From positions 102,979,733 through 103,043,732 of the forward strand of contig JBAIZL010000003.1 of assembly GCA_036971475.1 (NCBI GenBank): DNA of 64,000 nucleotides, given 5' to 3'. Origin of the DNA: Prosapia bicincta. Taxonomy: Eukaryota; Arthropoda; Insecta; Hemiptera; Cercopidae. Made by a program: the position numbers and the translations under genes. This document shows, piece by piece, positions 15,301 to 29,500 of the stretch (positions are counted from its first letter, which is position 1; every line of letters starts with the position of its first letter). Below the pieces are notes generated by a model. That model saw only the letters and a list, made by a program, of their open reading frames with translations. It was not told where the DNA came from and made no database searches.

Positions 15301-18300
15301 TAGCTAATCAAGTCAATCTATAAGCTATAAACTTATATAATCGTGTGAATCTTTAAATCGTTAGTTAACCATTAAGTTAGCTAATCAAGTCAATCTATAA
15401 GCTATAAACTTATATAATCGTGTGAATCTTTAAACCGTTAGTTAGCAATTACGTTAGCTAATCAGGTAAATCTATAAGCTATAAACTTAGATAATTGTGT
15501 GAATCATTAAACCGTTAGTTAGTCATTAAGTTAGTTAATCAAGTAAATCTATAAGCTATAAACTTAGATAATCGTGTGAATCTTTAAACCGTTAGTTAGC
15601 CATTACGTTAGCTAATCAGGTAAATCTATAACCTATAAACTTAGATAATCGTGTGAATCTTTAAACCGTTAGTTAGCCATTAAGTTAGTTAATCAAGTAT
15701 ATCTATAAGTTATAAACTTAGATAATCGTGTGAATCTTTAAACCGTTAGTTAGCCATTAAGTTAGCTAATCAAGTAAATCTATAAGCTATAAACTTAGAT
15801 ACTCGTGTGAATCTTTAAACCGTTAGTTAGCCGTTACATTAGCTAATCAGGTAAATCTATAAGCTATAAACTTAGATAATTGTGTGAATCTTTAAACCGT
15901 TAGTTAGCCATTAAGTTAGCTAATCAAGTATATCTATAAGCTATAAACTTAGATAATCGTGTGAAATTTTAAACCGTGTGTTAGCCATTAGGTTAGCTAA
16001 TCAAGTTGATCTATAAGCTATAAACTTACATCAACGCGTAAAACTTTAAACCGTGTGTTAGCCAATAAGTTAGCTAATCAGGTAAATCTATAAGCTATAA
16101 ACTTAGATAATCATGTGAATCTTTAAACCGTTAGTTAGCCATTAAGTTACCTAATCAAGTAAATCTATAAGCTATAAACTTAGATAATCGTACGAATCTT
16201 TAAACCGTTAGTTAGCCATTAGGTTACCTAATCAAGTAAATCTATAAGCTATAAACTAAGATAATCGTGTGAATCTTTAAACCGTTAGTTAGCCATTAAG
16301 TTAGCTAATCAAGTAAATCAATAAGCTATAAACTTAGATAATCGTGTGAATCTTAAAACCGTTAGTTAGCCATTAAGTTAGCTAATCAAGTAAATCTATA
16401 AGCTATAAACTTAAATAATCGTGTGAATCTTTAACCGTCAGTTAGCCATTAAGTTAGGTAATCAAAAAAATCTATAAGCTATAAACTTAGATAATCGTGT
16501 GAATCTTTCAACCGTTAGTTAGCCATTACGTTAGCTAATCAAGTAAATCTATAAGCTATAAACTTAGATAATCGTGTGAATCTTAAAACCGTTAGTTAGC
16601 CATTAAGTTACCTAATCAAGTAAATATATAAGCTATAGACTTACATTAACACGTGAAACTTTAAACCGTTAGTTAGCTATTACGTTAGCGTAAATCTATA
16701 AGCTATAAACTTAGATAATTGTGTGAATCTTTAAACCGTTAGTTAGCCATTAGGTTAGCTAATCAAGTAAATCTATAAGCTATAAACTTAAATAATCGTG
16801 TGAATCTTTAAACCGTTAGTTAGCCATTAAGTTAGCTAATCAAGTAAATCTGTAAGCTATAAACTTAGATAATCGTTTGTATCTTTAAACCGTTAGTTAC
16901 CCATTAAGTTAGCTAATCAAGTAAATCTATAAGCTATAAACTTAGATAATCGTGTGAATCTTTAATCCGTTAGTTAGCCATTAAGTTAGCTAATCAAGTA
17001 AATCTATAAGCTATAGACTTATATTAACGCGTGAAACTTTAAACCGTTAGTTAGCCATTACGTTAGCGTAAATCTATAAGCTATAAACTTAAATAATCGT
17101 GTGAATCTTTACACCGTTAGTTAGCCATTAAGTTAGCTAATCAAGTAAATCTATAAGCTATAAACTTAGATAATCGTTTGTATCTTTAAACCGTTAGTTA
17201 GCCATTAAGTTAGCTAATCAAGTAAATCTATAAGCTATAAACTTAGATAATCGTGTGAATCTTTAATCCGTTAGTTAGCCATTACGTTAGCGTAAATCTA
17301 TAAGCTATAAACTTAGATAATCGTGTGAATCTTTAAACCGTTAGTTAGCCATTAAGTTAGCTAATCAAGTAAATCTATAAGCTATAGACTTATATTAACG
17401 CGTGAAACTTTAAACCGTTAGTTAGCCATTACGTTAGCGTAAATCTATAAGCTCTAAACTTAGATAATCGTGTGAATCTTTACACCGTTAGTTAGCCATT
17501 ACGTTAGCGTAAATCTATAAGCTATAAACTTAGATAATCGTGTGAATCTTTATACCGTTAGTTAGCCATTAAGTAGGTTAATCAAGTATATCTATAAGTT
17601 ATAAACTTAGATAATCGTGTGAATCTTTAAACCGTTAGTTAGCCATTAAGTTAGCTAATCAGGTAAATCTATAAGCTATAAAGTTAGATAATCGTGTGAA
17701 TCTTTACACCATTAGTTAGCCATTAAGTTAGCTAATTAAATAAATCTATAGGCTATAAATTTAGATAATCGTGTAAATCTTTACACCATTAGTTAGCCAT
17801 TAAGTTAGCTAATCAAGTAAATCTATAAGCTATAAACTTACGTTAACGCGTGAAATTTTAAACCGTTAGTTAGCCATTACGTTAGCTAATCAGGTAAATC
17901 TATAAGCTATAAACTTAGATAATTGTGTGAATCTTTAAACCGTTAGTTAGCCATTAAGTTAGTTAATCAAGTAAATCTATAAGCTATAAACTTAGATAAT
18001 CGTGTGAATCTTTAAACCGTTAGTTAGCCATTACGTTAGTTAATCAGGTAAATCTATAAGTTATAAACTTAGATAATCGTGTGAATCTTTAAACCGTTAG
18101 TTAGCCATTAAGTTAGCTAATCAGGTAAATCTATAGGCTATAAATTTAGATAATCGTGTGAATCTTTACACCATTAGTTAGCCATTAAGTTAGCTAATCA
18201 AGTAAATCTATAAGCTATAAACTTAGATAATCTTGTGAATCTTTACACCGTTAGTTAGCCATTAAGTTAGCTAATCAAGTAAATCTATAAGCTATAAACT

Positions 18301-18449
18301 TAGATAATCTTGTGAATCTTTACACCGTTAGTTAGCCATTAAGTTAGCTAATCAAGTAAATCTATAAGCTATAAACTTAGATAATCTTGTGAATCTTTAC
18401 ACCGTTAGTTAGCCATTAAGTTAGCTAATCAAGTAAATCTATAAGCTAT

Positions 18450-21400
18450 AAACATACATTAACGTGTGAACCTTTAAACCGTTAGTTAGCCATTAAGTTA
18501 GCTAATCAAATAAATCTATAAGCTATAAACTTAGATAATCGTGTGAATCTTTAAACCGTTAGTTAGCCATTAAGTTAGCTAATCAAGTAAATCTATAAGC
18601 TATAAACTTAGTTATTCGTGTGAATCTTTATACCGTTAGTTAGCCATTAGGTTAGCTAATCAGGTAAATCTATAAGCTATATACTTAGATAATCGTGTGA
18701 ATCTTTAAACCGTTAGATAGCCATTAAGTTAGCTAATCAAGTAAATCTATAAGCTATAAACTTAGTTAATCGTGTGAATCTTTATACTGTTAGTTAGCCA
18801 TTAGGTTAGCTAATCAGGTAAATCTATAAGCTATAAACTTAGACAATCGTGTGAATCTTTAAACCGTTAGTTAGCCATTAAGTTAGCTATATATAATCTT
18901 GTGAATCTTTACAACGTTAGTTAGCCATTAAGTTAGCTAATCAAGTAAATCTATAAGCTATGAACTTAGATAATCGTGTGAATCATTAAACCGTTAGTTA
19001 GAAATTAAGTTAGCTAGTCACGTAAATCTATAAGCTATAAACTTAGATAATCGTGTGAATCTTTAAACCGTTAGTTACGCATTAAGTTAGCTAATCAAGT
19101 AATTCTATAAGCTATAAACTTAGATAATCTTGTGAATCTTTACACCGTTAGTTAGAAATTAAGTTAGCTAGTCAAGTAAATCTATACGCTATAAACTTAG
19201 ATAATCGTGTGAATCTTTAAACCGTTAGTTAGCCATTAAGTTAGCTAATGAAGGAAATCTATAAGCTATAAACTTACATTAACGCGTGAAATTTTAAACC
19301 GTATTTTAGCCATTAAGTTAGCTAATCAAGTAGATCTATAAGCTATAAACTTACATCAACGCGTGAAACCTTAAACCATGTGTTAGCCATTAAGTTAGCT
19401 AATCAGGTAAATCTATAAGCTATAAACTTAGATAATCGTGTGAATCTTTAAACCGTTAGTTAGTCATTAAGTTAGCTAATCAAGTAAATCTATAAGCTAT
19501 AAACTTAGATAATCGTGTGAATATTTAAACCGTTAGTTAGCCATTAAGTTAGCTAATCAAGTAAATCTATTAGCTATAAACTTAGATAATCGTGTGAATC
19601 TTTAAACCGTGAGTTAGCCTTTATGTTAGCTAATCAAGTAAATCTATACGCTATAAACTTAGATAATCGTGTCAATCTTTAAACCGTTAGTTAGCCATTA
19701 AGTTAGCTAATCAAGTAAATCTATAAGCTATAAACTTAGATAATCGTGTGAATCTTTAAACCGTTAGTTAGCCATTAAGTTAGCTAATCAAGTAAATCTA
19801 TAAGCTATAGACTTATATTAACGCGTGAAACTTTAAACCGTTAGTTAGCAATTAAGTTAGCGTAAATCTATAAGCTATAAACTTAGATAATCGTGTGAAT
19901 CTTTACACCGTTAGTTAGCCATTACGTTAGCGTAAATCTATAAGCTATAAACTTAGATAATCGTGTGAATCTTTACACCCTTAGTTAGCCATTAAGTTAG
20001 TTAATCAAGTATATCTATAAGTTATAAACTTAGATAATCGTGTGAATCTTTAAACCGTTAGTTAGCCATTAAGTTAGCTAATCAAGTAAATCTATAAGCT
20101 ATAAACTTAGTTAATCGTGTGAATCTTTACACCGTTAGTTAGCCATTACGTTAGCGTAAATCTATAAGCTATAAACTTAGATAATCGTGTGAATCTTTAT
20201 ACCGTTAGTTAGCCATTAAGTTAGTTAATCAAGTATATCTATAAGTTATAAACTTAGATAATCGTGTGAATCTTTAAACCGTTAGTTAGCCATTAAGTTA
20301 GCTAATCAGGTAAATCTATAAGCTATAAACTTAGATAATCGTGTGAATCTTTACACCATTAGTTAGCCATTAAGTTAGCTAATTAAGTAAATCTATAAGC
20401 TATAAACTTAGATAATCGTGTGAATCTTTACACCTTTAGTTAGCCATAAAGTTAGCTAATCAAGTAAATCTATAAGTTATAAACTTACATTAACGCGTGA
20501 AATTTTAAACCGTTAGTTAGCCATTACGTTAGCTAATCAGGTAAATCTATAAGCTATAAACTTAGATAATTGTGTGAATCTTTAAACCGTTAGTTAGCCA
20601 TTAAGTTAGTTAATCAAGTAAATCTATAAGCTATAAACTTAGATAATCGTGTGAATCTTTAAACCGTTAGTTAGCCATTACGTTAGTTAATCAGGTAAAT
20701 CTATAAGTTATAAACTTAGATAATCGTGTGAATCTTTAAACCGTTAGTTAGCCATTAAGTTAGCTAATCAGGTAAATCTATAGGCTATAAATTTAGATAA
20801 TCGTGTAAATCTTTACACCATTAGTTAGCCATTAAGTTAGCTAATCAAGTAAATCTATAAGCTATAAACTTACGTTAACGCGTGAAATTTTAAACCGTTA
20901 GTTAGCCATTACGTTAGCTAATCAGGTAAATCTATAAGCTATAAACTTAGATAATTGTGTAAATCTTTAAACCGTTAGTTAGCCATTAAGTTAGTTAATC
21001 AAGTATATCTATAAGTTATAAACTTAGATAATCGTGTGAAACTTTAAACCGTTAGTGAGCCATTACGTTAGCTAATCAGGTAAATCTATAAGCTATAAAC
21101 TTAGATAATCGTGTGAATCTTTAAACCGTTAGTTAGCCATTAAGTTAGCTAATCAAGTAAATCTATAAGCTATAAACTTAGATAATCTTGTGAATCTTTA
21201 CACCGTTAGTTAGCCATTAAGTTAGCTAATCAAGTAAATCTATAAGCTATAAACATACATTAACGTGTGAACCTTTAAACCGTTAGTTAGCCATTAAGTT
21301 AGCTAATCAAATAAATCTATAAGCTATAAACTTAGATAATCGTGTGAATCTTTAAACCGTTAGTTAGCCATTAAGTTAGCTAATCAAGTAAATCTATAAG

Positions 21401-22470
21401 CTATAAACTTAGTTAATCGTGTGAATCTTTATACCGTTAGTTAGCCATTAGGTTAGCTAATCAGGTAAATCTATAAGCTATATACTTAGATAATCGTGTG
21501 AATCTTTAAACCGTTAGTTAGCCATTAAGTTAGCTAATCAAGTAAATCTATAAGCTATAAACTTAGTTAATCGTGTGAATCTTTATACCGTTAGTTAGCC
21601 ATTAGGTTAGCTAATCAGGTAAATCTATAAGCTATAAACTTAGACAATCGTGTGAATCTTTAAACCGTTAGTTAGCCATTAAGTTAGCTAATCAAGTAAA
21701 TTTATAAGCTATAAACTTATATAATCTTGTGAATCTTTACAACGTTAGTTAGCAATTAAGTTAGCTAATCAAGTAAATCTATAAGCTATGAACTTAGATA
21801 ATCGTGTGAATCATTAAACCGTTAGTTAGAAATTAAGTTAGCTAGTCACGTAAATCTATAAGCTATAAACTTAGATAATCGTGTGAATCTTTAAACCGTT
21901 AGTTAGCCATTAAGTTAGCTAATCAAGTAATTCTATAAGCTATAAACTTAGATAATCTTGTGAATCTTTACACCGTTAGTTAGAAATTAAGTTAGCTAGT
22001 CAAGTAAATCTATAAGCTATAAACTTAGATAATCGTGTGAATCTTTAAACCGTTAGTTAGCCATTAAGTTAGCTAATGAAGGAAATCTATAAGCTATAAA
22101 CTTCCATTAACGCGTGAAATTTTAAACCGTATTTTAGCTATTAAGTTAGCTAATCAAGTAGATCTATAAGCTATAAACTTACATCAACGCGTGAAACCTT
22201 AAACCATGTGTTAGCCATTAAGTTAGCTAATCAGGTAAATCTATAAGCTATAAACTTAGATAATCGTGTGAATCTTTAAACCGTTAGTTAGTCATTAAGT
22301 TAGCTAATCAAGTAAATCTATAAGCTATAAACTTAGATAATCGTGTGAATATTTAAACCGTTAGTTAGCCATTAAGTTAGCTAATCAAGTAAATCTATTA
22401 GCTATAAACTTAGATAATCGTGTGAATCTTTAAACCGTGAGTTAGCCTTTATGTTAGCTAATCAAGTAAA
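18450..22470. repeat. Higher-order duplication of about 2.8 kb inside the satellite
   Basis: The variant AACATACATTAACGTGTGAA at 18,451 recurs at 21,251. The variant GAGTTAGCCTTTATG at 19,611 recurs at 22,439. The offset grows from 2,800 to 2,828 bp, so the copies carry small indels. The intervening order of variants (AGTTAATC, AGACAATC, ACAACG, TAGAAATTAAG, ATTTTAGCC) is shared by both copies. A third appearance of part of this order feeds the 2,375-bp duplication. Confidence 0.82.
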
Positions 22471-25400
22471 TCTATACGCTATAAACTTAGATAATCGTGT
22501 CAATCTTTAAACCGTTAGTTAGCCATTAAGTTAGCTAATCAAGTAAATCTATAAGCTATAAACTTAGATAATCGTGTGAATCTTTAAACCGTTAGTTAGC
22601 CATTAAGTTAGCTAATCAAGTAAATCTATAAGCTATAAATTTAGATAATCGTGTGAATCTTTACACCATTAGTTAGCTATTAAGTTAGCTAATCAAGTAA
22701 ATCTATAAGCTATAAACTTACATAATCGTGTGAATCTTTAAACCGTTAGTTAGAAATTAAGTTAGCTAGTCAAGTAAATCTATATGCTATAAACTTAGAT
22801 AATCGTGTGAATCTTTAAACCGTTAGTTAGCCATTAGGTTACCTAATCAAGTAAATCTATAAGCTATTAACTTAGATAATCGTGTGAATCTTTAAACCGT
22901 TAGTTAGCCATTACGTTAGCTAATCAAGTAAATCTATAAGCTATAAACTTAGATAATCGTGTGAACCTTTAAACCGTTAGTTAGCCATTAAGTTAGCTAA
23001 TCAAGTAGATCTATAAGCTATAAACTTACAACAACGCGTGAAACCTTAAACCGTGTGTTAGCCATTAAGTTAGCTAATCAGGTAAATCTATAAGCTATAA
23101 ACTTAGATAATCGTGTGAATCTTTAAACCGTTAGTTAGCCATTAAGTTAGCTAATAAAGTAAATCTATAAGCTATAAACTTACATTAACGCGTGAAATTT
23201 TAAACCGTTAGTTAGCCATTACGTTAGCTAATCAGGTAAATCTATAAGCTATAAACTTAGATAATTGTGTGAATCTTTAAACCGTTAGTTAGCCATTAGG
23301 TTAACTAATCAAGTATATCTATAAGCTATAAACTTAGATAATCGTGTGAATCTTTAAACCGTTAGTTAGCCAATAAGTTAGCTAATCAAGTAAGTCTATA
23401 AGCTATAAACTTACATTAACGCGTGAAACTTTAAACCGTGTGTTAGCCATTAAGTTAGCTAATCAGGTAAATCTATAAGCTATAAACTTAGATAATCGTG
23501 TGAATCTTTAAACCGTTAGTTAGCCATTAAGTTAGCTAATCAAGTAAATCTATAAGCTATAATCTTAGATAATCTTGTGAATCTTTACAGCGTTAGTTAG
23601 CTAATCAAGTAAATCTATAAGCTATAAACTTAGATAATCTTGTGAATCTTTACACCGTTAGTTAGCCATTAAGTTAGCTAATCACGTAAATCTATAAGCT
23701 ATAAACTTACATTAACGTGTGAACCTTCAAACCGTTAGTTAGCCATTAAGTTAGCTAATCAAATAAATCTATAAGCTATAAACTTAGATAATCGTGTGAA
23801 TCTTTAAACCGTTAGTTAGCCATTAAGTTAGCTAATCAAGTAAATCTATAAGCTATAAACTTAGATAATCGTGTGAATCTTTAAACCGTGAGTTAGCCAT
23901 TAAGTTAGCTAATCAGGTAAATCTATAAGCTATAAACTTAGATAATCGTGTGAATCTTTAAACCGTTAGTTAGCCATTAAGTTAGCTAATCAGGTAAATC
24001 TATAAGCTATAAACTTAGATAATCGTGTGAATCTTTAAACCGTTAGTTAGTCATTAAGTTAGCTAATCAGGTAAATCTATAAGCTATAAACTTAGATAAT
24101 CGTGTGAATCTTTACAGCGTTAGTTAGCCATTAAGTTAGCTAATCAAGTAAATCTATAAGCTATAAACTTAGATAATCTTGTGAATCTTTACACCGTTAG
24201 TTAGCCATTAAGTTAGCTAATCACGTAAATCTATAAGCTATAAACTTACATTAACGTGTGAACCTTCAAACCGTTAGTTAGCCATTAAGTTAGCTAATCA
24301 AATAAATCTATAAGCTATAAACTTAGATAATCGTGTGAAACTTTAAACCGTTAGTTAGCCATTAAGTTAGCTAATCAAGTAAATCTATAAGCTATAAACT
24401 TAGATAATCGTGTGAATCTTTAAACCGTGAGTTAGCCATTAAGTTAGCTAATCAGGTAAATCTATAAGCTATAAACTTAGATAATCGTGTGAATCTTTAA
24501 ACCGTGAGTTAGCCATTAAGTTAGCTAATCAGGTAAATCTATAAGCTATAAACTTAGATAATCGTGTGAATCTTTAAACCGTTAGTTAGCCATTAAGTTA
24601 GCTAATCAGGTAAATCTATAAGCTATAAACTTAGATAATCGTGTGAATCTTTAAACCGTTAGTTAGTCATTAAGTTAGCTAATCAAGTAAATCTATAAGC
24701 TATAAACTTAGATAATCGTGTGAATATTTAAACCGTTAGTTAGCCATTAAGTTAGCTAATCAAGTAAATCTATTAGCTATAAACTTAGATAATCGTGTGA
24801 ATCTTTAAACCGTGAGTTAGCCTTTATGTTAGCTAATCAAGTAAATCTATACGCTATAAACTTAGATAATCGTGTCAATCTTTAAACCGTTAGTTAGCCA
24901 TTAAGTTAGCTAATCAAGTAAATCTATAAGCTATAAACTTAGATAATCGTGTGAATCTTTAAACCGTTAGTTAGCCATTAAGTTAGCTAATCAAGTAAAT
25001 CTATAAGCTATAAATTTAGATAATCGTGTGAATCTTTACACCATTAGTTAGCTATTAAGTTAGCTAATCAAGTAAATCTATAAGCTATAAACTTACAAAA
25101 TCGTGTGAATCTTTAAACCGTTAGTTAGAAATTAAGTTAGCTAGTCAAGTAAATCTATATGCTATAAACTTAGATAATCGTGTGAATCTTTAAACCGTTA
25201 GTTAGCCATTAGGTTACCTAATCAAGTAAATCTATAAGCTATTAACTTAGATAATCGTGTGAATCTTTAAACCGTTAGTTAGCCATTACGTTAGCTAATC
25301 AAGTAAATCTATAAGCTATAAACTTAGATAATCGTGTGAACCTTTAAACCGTTAGTTAGCCATTAAGTTAGCTAATCAAGTAGATCTATAAGCTATAAAC

Positions 25401-26250
25401 TTACAACAACGCGTGAAACCTTAAACCGTGTGTTAGCCATTAAGTTAGCTAATCAGGTAAATCTATAAGCTATAAACTTAGATAATCGTGTGAATCTTTA
25501 AACCGTTAGTTAGCCATTAAGTTAGCTAATAAAGTAAATCTATAAGCTATAAACTTACATTAACGCGTGAAATTTTAAACCGTTAGTTAGCCATTACGTT
25601 AGCTAATCAGGTAAATCTATAAGCTATAAACTTAGATAATTGTGTGAATCTTTAAACCGTTAGTTAGCCATTAGGTTAACTAATCAAGTATATCTATAAG
25701 CTATAAACTTAGATAATCGTGTGAATCTTTAAACCGTTAGTTAGCCAATAAGTTAGCTAATCAAGTAAGTCTATAAGCTATAAACTTACATTAACGCGTG
25801 AAACTTTAAACCGTGTGTTAGCCATTAAGTTAGCTAATCAGGTAAATCTATAAGCTATAAACTTAGATAATCGTGTGAATCTTTAAACCGTTAGTTAGCC
25901 ATTAAGTTAGCTAATCAAGTAAATCTATAAGCTATAATCTTAGATAATCTTGTGAATCTTTACAGCGTTAGTTAGCCATTAAGTTAGCTAATCAAGTAAA
26001 TCTATAAGCTATAAACTTAGATAATCTTGTGAATCTTTACACCGTTAGTTAGCCATTAAGTTAGCTAATCACGTAAATCTATAAGCTATAAACTTACATT
26101 AACGTGTGAACCTTCAAACCGTTAGTTAGCCATTAAGTTAGCTAATCAAATAAATCTATAAGCTATAAACTTAGATAATCGTGTGAATCTTTAAACCGTT
26201 AGTTAGCCATTAAGTTAGCTAATCAAGTAAATCTATAAGCTATAAACTTA
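22230..26250. repeat. Higher-order duplication of 2,375 bp inside the satellite
   Basis: The block at about 22,230-23,860 recurs at about 24,605-26,250. The marker GAGTTAGCCTTTATG lies at 22,439 and 24,814. The marker TAGAAATTAAGTTAGCTAGT followed by CTATATGCT lies near 22,750 and 25,125. Copy 1 has lost 16 bp at about 23,592 (CAGCGTTAGTTAGCTAATC), which are present in copy 2 at about 25,968. This shows deletion by slippage between the repeated GTTAG words. Confidence 0.88.
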
Positions 26251-26590
26251 GTTAATCGTGTGAATCTTTATACCGTTAGTTAGCCATTAGGTTAGCTAAT
26301 CAGGTAAATCTATAAGCTATAAACTTAGATAATCGTGTGAATCTTTAAACCATTAGTTAGCCATTAAGTTAGCTAATCAAATAAATCTATAAGCTATAAA
26401 CTTAGATAATCGTGTGAATCTTTAAACCGTTAGTTAGCCATTAAGTTAGCTAATCAAGTAAATCTCTAAGCTATAAACTTAGTTAATCGTGTGAATCTTT
26501 ATACCGTTAGTTAGCCATTAGGTTAGCTAATCAAGTAAATCTATAAGCTATAAACTTAGATAATCTTGTGAATCTTTATACCGTTAGTTA

Positions 26591-29500
26591 GCCATTCGCT
26601 TTGCTAATCAGGTAAATCTATATCTATAAACTTAGATAATTGCGTGAACCTTTATGCCGTTACTTAGCCATTATGTTGGCTAATCAGGTAAATCTATAGC
26701 TATAAACTTATAATTGCGTGAACCTTTATACCGTTAGTTAGCCATTAGCTTAGCTAATCAGGTAAATCTATAGCTATAAACTTAGATAATTGCGTGAACC
26801 TTTATACCTTTAGTTAGCCATTATGTTAGCTAATCAGGTAAATCTATAGCTATAAACTTATAATTGCGTGAACCTTTATACCGTTAGTTAGCCATTAGCT
26901 TAGCTAATCAGGTAAATCTATAGCTATAAACTTAGATAATTGCGTGAACCTTTATACCGTTAGTTAGCCATTAGCTTAGCTAATCAGGTAAATCTATAGC
27001 TATAAACTTAGATAATTGCGTGAACCTTTATACCGTTAGTTAGCCATTAGCTTAGCTAATCAGGTAAATCTATAGCTATAAACTTAGGTAATTGCTTGAA
27101 CCTTTATGCCGTTAGTTAGCCATTATGTTAGCTAATCAGGTAAATCTATAGCTATAAACTTATAATTGCGTGAACCTTTATACCGTTAGTTAGCCATTAG
27201 CTTAGCTAATCAGGTAAATCTATAGCTATAAACTTAGATAATTGCGTGAACCTTTATACCGTTAGTTAGCCATTAGCTTAGCTAATCAGGTAAATCTATA
27301 GCTATAAACTTAGATAATTGCGTGAACCTTTATACCGTTAGTTAGCCATTAGCTTAGCTAATCAGGTAAATCTATAGCTATAAACTTATAATTGCGTGAA
27401 CCTTTATACCGTTAGTTAGCCATTAGCTTAGCTAATCAGGTAAATCTATAGCTATAAACTTAGATAATTGCGTGAACCTTTATGCCGTTAGTTAGCCATT
27501 ATGTTAGCTAATCAGGTAAATCTATAGCTATAAACTTATAATTGCGTGAACCTTTATACCGTTAGTTAGCCATTAGCTTAGCTAATCAGGTAAATCTATA
27601 GCTACAAACTTAGACAATCACGTGAACCTTTACACCGTTAGTTAGCAATTATGTTATTTAATCAGGTATATCTATAAGCTATAAACTTAGACAATCACGT
27701 GAACCTTTACACCGTTAGTTAGCCATTATGTTAGCTAATCAAGTAAATGTATAAGCTATAAACTTAGACAATCACGTGAACCTTTACACCGTTAGTTAGC
27801 CATTAGCTTAGCTAATCAGGTAAATGTATAAGCTATAAACTTAGACAATCACGTGAACCTTTACACCGTTAGTTAGCCATTAGCTTAGCTAATCAGGTAA
27901 ATGTATAAGCTATAAACTTAGACAATCACGTGAACCTTTACACCGTTAGTTAGCCATTAGCTTAGCTAATCAGGTAAATGTATAAGCTATAAACTTAGAC
28001 AATCACGTGAACCTTTACACCGTTAGTTAGCCATTAGCTTAGCTAATCAGGTAAATCTATAGCTATAAACTTATAATTGCGTGAACCTTTATACCGTTAG
28101 TTAGCCATTAGCTTAGCTAATCAGGTAAATCTATAGCTATAAACTTAGATAATTGCGTGAACCTTTATGCCGTTAGTTAGCCATTATGTTAGCTAATCAG
28201 GTAAATCTATAGCTATAAACTTATAATTGCGTGAACCTTTATACCGTTAGTTAGCCATTAGCTTAGCTAATCAGGTAAATCTATAGCTACAAACTTAGAC
28301 AATCACGTGAACCTTTACACCGTTAGTTAGCAATTATGTTAGCTAATCAGGTAAATCTATAGCTATAAACTTATAATTGCGTGAACCTTTATACCGTTAG
28401 TTAGCCATTATGTTAGCTAATCAGGTAAATCTATAGCTATAAACTTAGATAATTGCGTGAACCTTTATGCCGTTAGTTAGCCATTATGTTAGCTAATCAG
28501 GTAAATCTATAGCTATAAACTTAGATAATTGCGTGAACCTTTATGCCGTTAGTTAGCCATTATGTTAGCTAATCAGGTAAATCTATAGCTACAAACTTAG
28601 ATAATCACGTGAACCTTTACACCGTTAGTTAGCCATTATGTTAGCTAATCAGGTAAATCTATAAGCTATAAACTTAGATAATCGTGTGAATCTTTAAACC
28701 GTTAGTTAGCCATTACGTTAGCTAATCAGGTATATCTATAAGCTATAAACTTAGATAATCGTGTGAACCTTTACACCGTTAGTTAGCCATTACGTTAGCT
28801 AATCAAGTAAATCTATAAGCTATAAACTTAGACAATCACGTGAACCTTTACACCGTTAGTTAGCCATTATGTTAGCTAATCAGGTAAATGTATAAGCTAT
28901 AAACTTAGACAATCACGTGAACCTTTACACCGTTAGTTAGCCATTAGCTTAGCTAATCAGGTAAATGTATAAGCTATAAACTTAGACAATCACGTGAACC
29001 TTTACACCGTTAGTTAGCCATTAGCTTAGCTAATCAGGTAAATGTATAAGCTATAAACTTAGACAATCACGTGAACCTTTACACCGTTAGTTAGCCATTA
29101 GCTTAGCTAATCAGGTAAATGTATAAGCTATAAACTTAGACAATCACGTGAACCTTTACACCGTTAGTTAGCCATTAGCTTAGGTAATCAGGTAAATGTA
29201 TAAGCTATAAACTTATAATTGCGTGAACCTTTATACCGTTAGTTAGCCATTAGCTTAGCTAATCAGGTAAATCTATAGCTATAAACTTATAATTGCGTGA
29301 ACCTTTATACCGTTAGTTAGCCATTAGCTTAGCTAATCAGGTAAATCTATAGCTATAAACTTAGATAATTGCGTGAACCTTTATGCCGTTAGTTAGCCAT
29401 TATGTTAGCTAATCAGGTAAATGTATAAGCTATAAACTTAGACAATCACGTGAACCTTTATACCGTTAGTTAGCCATTAGCTTAGCTAATCAGGTAAATC

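Larger units (their letters stand above)
1..26590. repeat. 77-bp satellite array, subfamily A
   Basis: Head-to-tail monomers recur every 77 bp (for example monomer starts at 77 and 154). Each reads TTAGCTAATCAAGTAAATCT, then ATAAGCTATAAACTTAGATA, then ATCGTGTGAATCTTTAAACC, then GTTAGTTAGCCATTAAG. Roughly 345 copies lie here with no interruption by other sequence. The monomer contains the 8-bp palindrome TTAGCTAA. Variants include single-base-deleted copies (AATCAGTAAATC), copies with ACGCGT in place of TCGTGT, and 70-bp copies that lack TAATCAA (for example near 7,230, 17,430 and 19,860). Stops in every frame rule out coding. The array runs off the left edge of the window. The size, homogeneity and higher-order structure are typical of centromeric or pericentromeric satellites, but nothing here proves that location. 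Confidence 0.98.
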
